A program made the translations under genes and the position numbers. Positions 56,469 to 64,000 of a stretch of DNA of 64,000 nt are shown piece by piece. Source of the DNA: Azolla caroliniana (taxonomy: Eukaryota > Polypodiophyta). The notes under the pieces are model-generated. The model saw only the letters and a program-made list of their open reading frames with translations, made no database searches and was not told the DNA's origin. How positions within the stretch are numbered: the first letter of the stretch is position 1; every line of letters starts with the position of its first letter. Location of the stretch: the NCBI GenBank assembly GCA_043228905.1, contig JBHGNT010000021.1:8618001-8682000 (forward strand), in the 5' to 3' direction.

Positions 56469-59244
56469 GATGATGAGTTCCACGAGTCGGAAGACAAGAG
56501 TTCGGACTTGGATTATGGGGATATTTGTCGTGAAATGCAACAACCATGTCGGAGGCATTAGCAAGATGCTCGACAGGCTCCCATGTTTGATCATTAGGTG
56601 TATAACCTAACCAATCAACCAAATAATATAGTTTGTTGCGGATGATCTTGGAGTCGAGAATAGCAACAACCTCATATTCAGAGCCATTGGAAACTTCGAT
56701 TGGAGGTGGGGGAGGTGTAAGACGACCCGGAATAGAGCTTGTTGTATAGGGCTCCAAAAGTGAAACATGGAAGACCAGGTGAAGACGCATATGAGGAGGG
56801 AGATCAAGACGAAATGTCACATCATTGATCTTACCAGAGATCACATATGGGCCGAAACGTTGATAATCCAATTTGTAACAAGGTCGAGTGGTTTTAATGC
56901 TACCTTGTAAGAGCCATACACGATCTCCTACTTGAAACGTAGTCGATGAATCACGCCGATGACGATCAACAATCTTCTTTTGAGTGTTTTGGGCATCACA
57001 TAAATGATGCAAAAGTATATCTTGAATTTCTTGGAGTCGAGTGAGCCGATCTTCAGCAGCCAGGTTTTTCGGGAGTTCGGGATGTTCAAGCATCGTCCAA
57101 CGAGGATGGTACCCAATGTTAGCAAAATATGGGGAATAGCCAATAGAAGAATGTTCGGAGTTGTTATAAGCAAATTCCGCCAAATGTAATAAATCCACCC
57201 AATCATCTTGTTGATAGTTGACAAAACAACGTAGATATTGTTCGACTGTTTGGTTGGTGCGCTCACTCTGCCCATTAGTCTCTGAATGGTAGCCAGAAGA
57301 GAGTTTACAAGAAGTATGTAGGAGTTTGAACATGTGCCGCCAAAATTTCGAGATGAATTGGGGACCCCGATCACTGATAATATCATCCGGAAGACCATGA
57401 TGGCGAAACACTTCCCGCATGAGTAAATCGGCTGTCTCTTGACTAGTAATGGTCTTCGTGCATGGAAGGAAATGCGCCATCTTCGTAAAACGATTGACTA
57501 CCGTGAGAATAGAATCAAATCCCTTGGAAGGTGGAAGATCCGTAATAAAGTCCAAGGAGATAGATTTCCATAGGCTCTCCGGAATAGGTATTGACTGTAA
57601 TAGGCCATATGGATGATGTCGAGGCTTTTTTGATCGGCAACATGTATCACAACTACGAACATAATCCGTAACAAAATGGCGAAGCCGTGGCCACCAATAT
57701 TGGCGAGAAATCAACTCAAAAGTCTTGTGGATGCCGAAATGTCCAGCCATTGGCGTGTCATGACATTGTTGCACGACTTTGAGTCGAGAAGGACCGTCAG
57801 GCACATACAAGAGAGTTTGTCGAAAAAGCAAACCATCATGCCAATTGAACTGGGTGTAGTCTAGACGAGGATTTTTAGATTGAGAGCTGGAAGCACGATC
57901 TGGGATAATATGACTCAAAACCTCTTGGGCGAATCCATCTGTCGCAATCTGCTCCTGAATGGAATCAAGAAGCCTGGAATCTCCTGGTGTGTTGATAGTA
58001 TGAATCAAGAACCGTTGCAAAACTTGGCGAACATGTATCTCATGCTCTTCTTGAGTTTTTGAGTAGATCAAGATATCATCCAAGTAAACTATGATGAAGA
58101 TATTGAGGAAGTCTCGAAAAATGTCATTCGCCATATGTTGGAAAACTGCTGGTGCATTCGTGAGACCAAATGGCATCACTGTATATTCAAAATGACCATA
58201 GCGAATGCGGAATGCGGTCTTCCATTCATCCCCAGGACGAATTCGAACAAGTTTGTAGGCACCTCGAAGATCTAACTTCGTGAAAAACTTGGCTCCACTG
58301 AGGCGTTCTAGAAGGCTTGAGATCAATGGTAGAGCATATCGGTTTCTAATAGTTACTTTATTCAAGCCCCGATAATCCACGACCATACGAAGCGTACCAT
58401 CTTTCTTCTTAACGAAAAAGATGGGTGCACCAGCAAGAGATCTTGAATGTTGGATAGAACCATTTGCCAGGTTCTCATCTATATATTCTTGAAGAACCTC
58501 TAACTCCGTGGGCGAAAGGTTATAAATTGGCCCCCATGGAGGCTCTTTTCCTGGCTGCAAATCAATTGGGCAATCATAGGGTCGATGCTCTGGTAATCTA
58601 TTAGCCTTCACCTTATCGAACACATCGGAGAATTCTATGTACTTCTTTGGTAATTGGACCCCCAATTCTTGTGGGGTAGATGAGGGAGTTGCTAAAACCG
58701 CAAACACCATCATGTCTTCCTTCCTTCCATCCTCTCGTAACTGATGTATGGAGATTGTTGAAATCATGTGGGATCCTAGATCCTTTGTTGGAGTTTCAAG
58801 AGACTCGGATTGTACTATGACCTCTTCAATAGTTCTTTTTCTCCAATCAATAGTTGGGTTATGTAACTCAAACCAAGGAAGACCAAGAACTAGAGAGTGC
58901 TCTGGACTGCTAATGATGTTGAATGAGGTGATACTAGCCAAATTACCTAGGACTACATGAATTGATTCAGACTCTTCGACTATATCACCTGATGCTATAG
59001 GGCAACCATCAATGACTCCTATAACTACTGGGTTTGGGAGCTTGTTCAAGATGATGTTTTGGGTCAATGCAAACTCGCGATCCATGAAACAAGAATTGGC
59101 TCCAGAATCTAGGAGGGCAGAGGGTAGGACTCGATGACCTGTAGATGTGCTAAGCTCGACTTGTGCAGAAAAAACTCTACTAACTTGATTTGATGAAATG
59201 GAACCACAACTAGGTACCGACTCTACATATCTAGGATGGTCCAA
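56455..59244 (-). CDS. chromovirus pol: protease, RT, integrase, chromodomain; RNase H deleted
   Basis: About 929 codons. Protease LLDSGANSCFMD near residue 65; RT with RMVVDYRGLNKVTIRN, MPFGLTNAPAVFQ and catalytic IIVYLDDILIYS; then, after EIHVRQVLQRF, the reading jumps to INTPGDSRLLDSIQEQ of the pre-integrase region. Integrase has the HHCC region (CDTCCRSKK), [18 protein letters not shown] and the SETNGQSERTNQ block. The chromodomain (EYEVVAILDSKIIRNKLYYLVDW) is at about 860-910. The relative at 23940-25384 shows that the thumb and RNase H were lost in frame near 58010. The pol frame is open upstream into gag at -1, so no own start codon is needed. Confidence 0.92.
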   Translation of the reverse strand: MDHPRYVESVPSCGSISSNQVSRVFSAQVELSTSTGHRVLPSALLDSGANSCFMDREFALTQNIILNKLPNPVVIGVIDGCPIASGDIVEESESIHVVLGNLASITSFNIISSPEHSLVLGLPWFELHNPTIDWRKRTIEEVIVQSESLETPTKDLGSHMISTISIHQLREDGRKEDMMVFAVLATPSSTPQELGVQLPKKYIEFSDVFDKVKANRLPEHRPYDCPIDLQPGKEPPWGPIYNLSPTELEVLQEYIDENLANGSIQHSRSLAGAPIFFVKKKDGTLRMVVDYRGLNKVTIRNRYALPLISSLLERLSGAKFFTKLDLRGAYKLVRIRPGDEWKTAFRIRYGHFEYTVMPFGLTNAPAVFQHMANDIFRDFLNIFIIVYLDDILIYSKTQEEHEIHVRQVLQRFLIHTINTPGDSRLLDSIQEQIATDGFAQEVLSHIIPDRASSSQSKNPRLDYTQFNWHDGLLFRQTLLYVPDGPSRLKVVQQCHDTPMAGHFGIHKTFELISRQYWWPRLRHFVTDYVRSCDTCCRSKKPRHHPYGLLQSIPIPESLWKSISLDFITDLPPSKGFDSILTVVNRFTKMAHFLPCTKTITSQETADLLMREVFRHHGLPDDIISDRGPQFISKFWRHMFKLLHTSCKLSSGYHSETNGQSERTNQTVEQYLRCFVNYQQDDWVDLLHLAEFAYNNSEHSSIGYSPYFANIGYHPRWTMLEHPELPKNLAAEDRLTRLQEIQDILLHHLCDAQNTQKKIVDRHRRDSSTTFQVGDRVWLLQGSIKTTRPCYKLDYQRFGPYVISGKINDVTFRLDLPPHMRLHLVFHVSLLEPYTTSSIPGRLTPPPPPIEVSNGSEYEVVAILDSKIIRNKLYYLVDWLGYTPNDQTWEPVEHLANASDMVVAFHDKYPHNPSPNSCLPTRGTHHRKGG

Positions 59245-59270
59245 CCAAATGGCTCCTATTTTGGCCGGAC

Positions 59271-60281
59271 TTATTCGTTTAACACATCCTCTAATTGGCT
59301 CAAGACATCAAATCTATTCTCATGGCATGGGTTATTAGGCTTAGTAGTTAAATTATTAGAAGTGATAGTAGAACTCATGGTAGGGTTGTCATGTGCACTT
59401 ACTTGGTAAACTTGTCGTCTGGGTTTATGTGGACAATTCACAACAATATGTCCTGGACCACCACAATAGAGGCATAGGCGATGCGCCCGACGTCGTTGTT
59501 TCTCAGCATCTGATAAAGGCCCTCGACGTTGTGTTGACTCTATTTCCATCGGAGTGGGACCATCCCTCGTAACGGGTCTGGGAACTTGTGGCGGTGTTGC
59601 GACTATTGAAGCATACGTCTGTTCCGGTTGACGGCATATCATTTGTTGACGTTCAGAACGTCGCTCAAATAGGCGATTATCACATCGCACAGCTCGACTA
59701 ATAGCCTTTGTAAGAGACTTTGGATCTTCGTGGAAAGTAAGAAGAAGATCTTTAACATCGTTACGCAAACCTTGACGAAATTGATCCATTAAGGCTGCCT
59801 CATCCCAAGGGATGTCACATGCCAAGAGACGGAAATCTGCTGCGTAGGCTGAAGTGGGACGATCTCCTTGTCGGAGTCTTCGAATCTTGTTTATTGCCGT
59901 TCTAGTGCTATCGGTGTCTCCAAAACTAGCTTGAAACTCTTTAACGAATGCCTCAAAATCCTCCAACAATGGTGATTTCTTCTCTAGAAGTGGTGCAAAC
60001 CATGCTAATGCGGTACCGCTTAGCAAGGTTCCTATTAATCCCACACGAGCAGCATCAGTTGGGTACCGATTGGGATGTAACTGAATCACCGAACGGACTT
60101 GATTCAGGAAACCTCGAAACAAAGATCGGGTACCATCAAACTTGGCAGGGAGGCTAATCTTTGGTTCCCTTGGGGAGTTTTGAACCCCTGCCGCTTGTTC
60201 TCGTAATGTTAATATAATAGCCTCGAGTTGATGAACCCGTTGTGATAACTCCTCATATTGATGAGCTTTCTCGGTACTCAC
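59271..60281 (-). CDS. chromovirus gag (336 aa)
   Basis: ATG lies 188 bp after the PBS. An N-terminal coiled-coil-like stretch (YEELSQRVHQLEAIIL) precedes a capsid-like domain (LPAKFDGTRSLFRGFLNQVRSV), QFRQGLRNDVKDLLL, and one zinc knuckle CLYCGGPGHIVVNC (about residue 275). This form (GPL...RRxxxRLCLYCG) is familiar from sushi/Tf1-type gags of vertebrates and fungi. The frame is uninterrupted. Confidence 0.92.
   Translation of the reverse strand: MSTEKAHQYEELSQRVHQLEAIILTLREQAAGVQNSPREPKISLPAKFDGTRSLFRGFLNQVRSVIQLHPNRYPTDAARVGLIGTLLSGTALAWFAPLLEKKSPLLEDFEAFVKEFQASFGDTDSTRTAINKIRRLRQGDRPTSAYAADFRLLACDIPWDEAALMDQFRQGLRNDVKDLLLTFHEDPKSLTKAISRAVRCDNRLFERRSERQQMICRQPEQTYASIVATPPQVPRPVTRDGPTPMEIESTQRRGPLSDAEKQRRRAHRLCLYCGGPGHIVVNCPHKPRRQVYQVSAHDNPTMSSTITSNNLTTKPNNPCHENRFDVLSQLEDVLNE
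59277..59283 (-). promoter_or_regulatory. candidate -1 frameshift heptamer GTTAAAC
   Basis: In the gag frame the last codons are GTG-TTA-AAC-GAA-TAA, so the heptamer is phased G-TTA-AAC. A -1 slip reads GTT-AAA-CGA-ATA and enters pol, which is open from here to 56455. GUUAAAC is a known arterivirus-type slippery sequence. I have not folded the downstream RNA. Confidence 0.55.
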
Positions 60282-60469
60282 TTGTTGTAAATCCCCGAGT
60301 AGCCTATGATTTTATTGCTCTAATGCCACAAACTTAGTCGTGAGCATGTCGAGCTCAGAAAGGACACGCATATACTCTTGCTTGCTGACGGATTCCATAA
60401 TTGAGGGAGAAAAAGAAAGAAGGGAAAAGAAGAAAGCTTGCTAGGGTTATTGGAAAAGGAAACAGAAAT

Positions 60470-60480
60470 ATTCGGTTCAA
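60470..60480 (-). other. self-complementary primer binding site (TTGAACCGAAT)
   Basis: It lies two bases after the LTR end on the minus strand. It lacks the TGG of a tRNA-primed PBS. Its 11 bases are the exact reverse complement of 60660-60670 in the LTR. Confidence 0.75.
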
Positions 60481-60659
60481 ACTGTCGAGACTCGTGGGTA
60501 GAAGATAGAGTGAGAGCGAGAGTGAGAGCGAAAGAGAGAGGGTGTGTGTGTGTGTGCGTGAGAGAGAGAGAGTGAGAGAGATAAGACTTGAAATAGAAAT
60601 GAGATTATATTATGATGAAACAAGATTACAATGAGTAGGCTAAGGGCTAAAGACTGGTG

Positions 60660-60670
60660 TTGAACCGAAT
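60660..60670 (-). promoter_or_regulatory. predicted transcript start and 11-nt self-primer (ATTCGGTTCAA)
   Basis: Begins 33 nt downstream of the first base of the TATA box and pairs perfectly over 11 nt with the PBS. In Tf1 the first 11 nt of the transcript act as primer after cleavage. The same motif is kept in the 3' LTR (56159-56169). Confidence 0.7.
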
Positions 60671-60696
60671 GAGTTGAAACGAATGTATAGACAATT

Positions 60697-60703
60697 ATTT
60701 ATA
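60697..60703 (-). promoter_or_regulatory. chromovirus TATA box
   Basis: TATAAAT in CCTATAAATAATTG on the minus strand. Conserved in the 3' LTR and in the plus-strand copy near 63710. Confidence 0.8.
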
Positions 60704-60723
60704 GGTCCTTATGGAGTAATCTA

Positions 60724-60818
60724 GAATGTTCTAGAATATTTTAGATTTTATGATAAGAAATATAATCATGAAATATTAAAGGATGTTCTAGAATAATCTA
60801 GAATGTTCTAGAATGTTC
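60724..60818 (-). promoter_or_regulatory. heat-shock element array in U3
   Basis: Array 1 (60724-60736) reads GAAtgTTCtaGAA, three perfectly spaced HSF units. Array 2 (60786-60818) has units TTC, GAA, one mismatch, GAA, TTC, GAA, TTC at strict 5-bp spacing. They start about 20 bp upstream of the TATA box. Both arrays recur in the 3' LTR (56221-56320) and in the copy at 63597-63700. Confidence 0.8.
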
Positions 60819-60870
60819 TAATATCTTGTAATAACTAGAAACATAATTATTATAATCACACAACATATAT

Positions 60871-60934
60871 GTTATCACAATGGTTAAGGGTTCAACACAT
60901 AGACCAAGAAGTCGTGGGTTCGATTCTTGATAAC
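60871..60934 (+). other. tRNA-like module in the chromovirus LTR
   Basis: The ends GTTATCA (60871-60877) and TGATAAC (60928-60934) are perfect 7-bp complements, like an acceptor stem. CACAATGGTTAAGGG sits where a D arm/A box would, and GGTTCGATTCT (60917-60927) is a B box. The T stem is too short for a real tRNA. Also present at 56371-56434 and reversed at 63478-63540. Confidence 0.6.
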
Positions 60935-60955
60935 CAAAATGTTGTCTTCTTGACA

Positions 60956-62050
60956 ACGGTAGGGTACACATCCGAACTAGGCCAAGAGGAGTTTTCATCT
61001 TCGTGATGTCCCTGCTTTCGATGACTAGTTGGAATTGGTCGTACCCCTGAGTATAATTCTCTGACCGAGTATATGGACCTTTCGAGAAAGGCCTCCGCGA
61101 ATTCGTAGATTGACGGCTCGACTCCCGTATTGCGACGGGTCACTTTATTGACTGACTGCAAGTCCTGAATGAAGCCCAGTGAGCCGTTCTTCTTTGGTAC
61201 TATAAACCACCGATTTGAGTAAGGGGCACTCGACGGCTCGAGGAGGCCCAACTTTCTGCTTAAGAAGCTCCATCAACTTTGGGATGTGAGCTCTTGGTAC
61301 CTGAATCGGCTTGAAACTCCACAACATGTGCGGTACCATGAAGATTACCATCGGTTCGGCAATGGTCGGCTCGATGCACCCTATCTCTCTCAGCGAGAAT
61401 GTGAAGGCTTTCCCGTGCCTCTCGAGCATCCTCTTGAACTGGTTCTCTTCCAACGGCAATAGGAAGCCACCCCCACCGATCTTCAACTCTCGTAGCGTCT
61501 TGTCGATGAACCGGTGTCCTATGCCGACCGGATCTCACAAGCTTGGGTTAGTAGCGACCTCCTTTATTCGTTCCCAGTTGCCCTCCGGCAAGGGAGCCAT
61601 GACTGGCTTCACCTTCTGATGTGCCCCCCTCTTGAAGTTCGCGATGACTTCGTACATCTCGATTGAATCAACTGGTATGGCCCGGTCTTCACTTAGACCC
61701 CTTTCGACTACCTTCTCGATCTCCCCAAGGGTGTGATCGAATGACTTCGTACATCGGTGAATCAACCGGTATGGCCCGGTCTTCAGTTAGACCCCTTTGG
61801 ACTACCTTCTTGATCTCCCCGAGGGTGTGATCGAATGAGACTGCCTCCACGACGTCACCAATCTCCTCGTTGGGGCCCAAGGCTCCGCATGCCTTCAAGC
61901 GCCCTTTGACTTGTTTCTTGTTCCGGCCACTAATGCTGGTTATGGTACAACCTTTGTTGTCAGAGAACAAAATTTTCCCACCTATAGTACAGGTGCAGAG
62001 TTTGTTCCGGTCATCCGGACTATCGCGGCCCCACGGCTTGATAGCCCTTT
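60956..62050 (-). pseudogene. gypsy CD pol: reverse transcriptase, decayed
   Basis: Readable: PYSNRWFIVPKKNGSLGF, the RSIYSV..LYSGV block (damaged DLYSGYDQF), LGLVRMCTLP, IPKLMELLKQKV. It ends at 60956, before FLDD, because of the chromovirus insertion. Frameshifts near 61055 and 61255 and the duplication at 61644-61840 break it. Confidence 0.87.
61644..61840 (-). repeat. 97-bp tandem duplication in gypsy CD pol
   Basis: ATGACTTCGTACATC starts the unit at 61644 and 61741; each copy contains TATGGCCCGGTCTTCA and ATCTCCCC. It repeats the segment between protease and RT. Confidence 0.88.
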
Positions 62051-63464
62051 TTAAAAATCCTCTCGGTCGTCATTGCCGAGAGTGTCTCTAATATGCTCAG
62101 GGTTATGTCGTACTGTCAGGAACTGAACAAAGTGACGACCGTCCTGACTCTTCACCCTTGCATTGGCTGAACCATTGTCCAACACTTTGGTTTCCATTCG
62201 TGCTATTGTGATATATGGTTCACTGAGGATGACTCGATCAGAGGATGTGTCTTGCACGAAAAAGTGCTGGTCTATCTCGACATCACTAACCCCATGTAGC
62301 TCCTCCGTGAGCCGCGTAGCCGTGCGTATCTTCCACCTGTGCTTGGTGTTGATTGGCCATTTCCCCTTTTTGTAGAAGTCCATGGACATCAGGTTAATTT
62401 CCGACCCATGGTCAATCAATGTCACCACTGGCTCCTTCACATCCCTGATCCGAACCAGGGTTTCTTTCGTTGTTTTGGCCCAGTGCGGCCTTGTGTAGTG
62501 GCTTTCTACAAGCTCGTCCTCTGCGGCCACCTCGTCGAGCAACGTTGCCCTTACCCCCACCAGCTTCTCCAGTTCTGGCTCTGTCGCGAGCCGCTTCCTT
62601 TTTACGAGATCCACAATGCAATCGTGGAACTCTCTCCTTGCTATGCCTAGCACTTCTCTTAGTATGAGTTCTACGCGACTATCGAGGATTCGCTCTTCTA
62701 GGACCTTTCGTAGGTCCGTAGTTTTCTCGATTTTCGAGATTAACCGGAAGCTCGGAACCTTGCCCTTTTCTCTTTCTTGAGATCCAGCCGGAGCGACATC
62801 GTTCTTCTTAGGTCCTCTCCGGGTGTCATACCTCCCCGAAGGGCCCGCTCCTCCGGTCTTTCCGGCTTGCTTGTCATCGACCAGAACCGCGTAGTTCTGG
62901 CACGCAGCTTCTACAAAGCCGGTTTTCTCCTCAACCTTGTCGCTCCATCCAGTGACATTGCATACACGTCTTTCTGCACGGTCTGCTTCCTCCTTTTCCA
63001 ACTTCCTTTCGGAGAAGGTCTCCTCCCCGAAGGGCTTGCTTGTCATCGACCAAAACCTCGTAGTACTCGCACGTGGCTTCTACAAAGCCGATTTTCTCCT
63101 CAACCGGGTCGCTCCATCCGGTGACATCGCGTACACATCTTTCCGCGCGGTCTGCTTCCCCCTTTTCCAGCTTCCTTTCGGAGAAGGTCTCCAATACCAC
63201 CGGCCAAAATCCGAGGTTTCCATCAGGGCTAGTGGCATTTCCACCCATGTGGATGTCGAGTAGTGGATAACCTCGATGTGCCGCGCTGCAACCTCCTCAT
63301 GCCGCCTCATCCGGTGTTTACTTCAAGCATTCTGCATGTGTCACTTACGTGCACCCTGCCATTCCAAAGGTACACCACGTCGTTTTTGAGTGCTTCACCA
63401 AAGTCGGTACAATCTCTCCGGACGTGGCCGACAACATCGCACCATAAGCACCTTTGGTTGACCG
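62051..63464 (-). pseudogene. gypsy CD gag-protease, decayed
   Basis: Has the clade protease (LIDHGSEINLMSMDFYKKG), the ILDSRVELILREVLGI block, VTGWSDKVEEKTGF and, at the right end, part of the zinc knuckle (CLWCDVVGHVRRDC). A stretch before 62300 (CPNVRVKIG in B) is deleted. The end reads GATTTTTAA, like the A and B frameshift junctions. A 169-bp duplication (62866-63197) breaks the frame. It is cut at 63464 by the second chromovirus. Confidence 0.87.
62866..63197 (-). repeat. 169-bp tandem duplication in gypsy CD gag
   Basis: TTGTCATCGACC to TTCGGAGAAGGTCTCC occurs twice with about 10% divergence, so the duplication is not very recent. Confidence 0.87.
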
Positions 63465-63879
63465 ACGACAACATTTTGGCTTATCAAGAATCGAACCCAC
63501 GACTTCTTGGTCTATGTGTTGAACCCTTAACCATTGTAATAACATATATGTTGTGTGATTATAATAATTATATTTTTAATTATTACAAGATATTAGAATA
63601 TTCTAGAACATTCTAGATTATTCTAGAACATCCTTTAATATTTCATGATTATATTTCTTATCATAAAAATCTAAAATATTCTAGAACATTCTAGAATAGT
63701 CCATAAGGATCTATAAATAAGTGTCCATACATTCATTTCAACTCATTTGGCTCAACACCAGTCTTTAGCCCTTAGCCTACTCATTGTAATCTTGTTTCAT
63801 CATAATATAATCTCATTTCTATTTCAAGTCTGATCTCTCTCTCTCTCTCACGCACACACACACACACCCTCTCTCTTCC
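63465..63879 (+). repeat. second chromovirus LTR, plus orientation, U5 end lost
   Basis: Homologous to 60483-60955: reversed tRNA-like module (63478-63540), heat-shock arrays, TATA box, leader with CT and CA runs. The primer motif reads ATTTGGCTCAA, two changes from the young copy. The start is blurred where it enters gypsy CD, and the U5 end is replaced by integrase sequence at about 63880. Confidence 0.85.
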
Positions 63880-64000
63880 GGATGATATTATCAGTGATCG
63901 GGGTCCCCAATTCATCTCGAAATTTTGGCGGCACATGTTCAAACTCTTACATACTTCTTGTAAACTCTCTTTCGGCTACCATCCAGAGACTAATGGGCAG
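63880..64000 (+). pseudogene. chromovirus integrase fragment joined directly to the LTR
   Basis: Reads [20 protein letters not shown] and GYHPETNGQ, the integrase core, immediately after the LTR leader. PBS, gag, protease, RT and RNase H are deleted. The element continues beyond the window. Confidence 0.88.

Larger units (their letters stand above)
56152..60955 (-). mobile_element. chromovirus (chromodomain Ty3/gypsy), Tf1/sushi- or Tcn1-like, 3' LTR truncated
   Basis: Layout on the minus strand: 473-bp 5' LTR (60483-60955), self-complementary PBS (60470-60480), gag (59271-60281), pol in the -1 frame (56455-59244), a purine tract overlapping the pol stop, and a 3' LTR of about 303 bp (56152-56454) lacking R/U5. 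LTRs differ at only a few sites over about 295 bp, so it is young. Both ORFs are open, but pol lacks the RT thumb and RNase H. The chromodomain and RT (GPIYNLSPTELE, AGAPIFFVKKKDG) resemble fungal and vertebrate chromoviruses more than typical plant Tekay/CRM elements, as far as I can judge by eye. Confidence 0.88.
60483..60955 (-). repeat. chromovirus 5' LTR, 473 bp
   Basis: Starts TGTCAAGAAG (60955) and ends CTCGACA (60483). In transcription order: tRNA-like module, heat-shock element array, TATA box, predicted start with the 11-nt primer motif, then a CA/CT-rich R-U5. The gypsy CD host continues at 60956. Confidence 0.9.
52781..64000 (-). mobile_element. Ty3/gypsy element CD, three times interrupted, 5' end outside window
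   Basis: A single A/B-clade element: 3' LTR 52781-53540, pol 53556-53920 and 54785-56151, then RT to gag 60956-63464. The breaks are a copia solo LTR (53921-54784), a chromovirus (56152-60955) and a second chromovirus copy (63465 onward). Alignment to B shows about 0.7 kb of pol missing at the first chromovirus insertion. All ORFs are broken. Confidence 0.88.

Noticed and set aside
60956-63464. Separate gypsy element distinct from 52781-56151
   Set aside because: Domain order, orientation and similarity to B are complementary across the chromovirus insertion, so both parts are one element (CD).

Overview
The window is nuclear DNA of a land plant, most likely a vascular plant. It holds two multi-exon plant genes in a sea of nested LTR retrotransposons. 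One gene is a family 1 glycoside hydrolase (GH1) with 11 short exons, a signal peptide and AT-rich introns. The other is a KIN-10-type kinesin with 13 exons. There are no prokaryotic features (no operons, Shine-Dalgarno sites or CRISPR). The species cannot be named from the sequence alone.

Layout. 1-11642: a Ty3/gypsy element on the minus strand (element A), split by a very young Ty1/copia element (1920-7126). 11726-12792: a broken GH1 copy fused to an unrecognised ORF. 13245-14929: repeats and an LTR remnant. 14930-18781: an intact-looking GH1 gene that lacks the catalytic nucleophile. 19120-23540: a TIR element, tandem repeats, a LINE-like scrap and quiet AT-rich DNA. 23547-35155: a decayed plus-strand chromovirus (F) split by a complete young gypsy element (B, 25385-32689, 4-bp target duplication) and cut again by gypsy element E. 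35156-43496: decayed, partly duplicated copia copies with a gypsy LTR inside. 44412-49407: the kinesin gene. 51288-52640: a decayed copia gag. 52781-64000: another gypsy element of the A/B clade (CD), broken by a copia solo LTR, by a chromovirus (56152-60955) and by a second, internally deleted chromovirus copy (63465 onward).

Most notable is the chromovirus at 56152-60955. Eleven bases just outside its 5' LTR are perfectly complementary to 11 bases inside the LTR, 33 bp downstream of a TATA box. This is the arrangement expected of self-primed Tf1/sushi-type elements rather than tRNA-primed plant elements. It also has a possible -1 frameshift site, an open pol frame without RNase H, and a dense array of heat-shock elements in U3. 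Several unrelated LTRs in the window carry tRNA-like modules with pol III A and B boxes.

Elements A, B, CD and E form one unusual Ty3 clade. Where the regions survive, they share an Asp-His-Gly protease motif, FLDD and LPQG-like RT motifs, an 18-nt primer-site-like sequence and a conserved U-run/stop junction between gag and pol.
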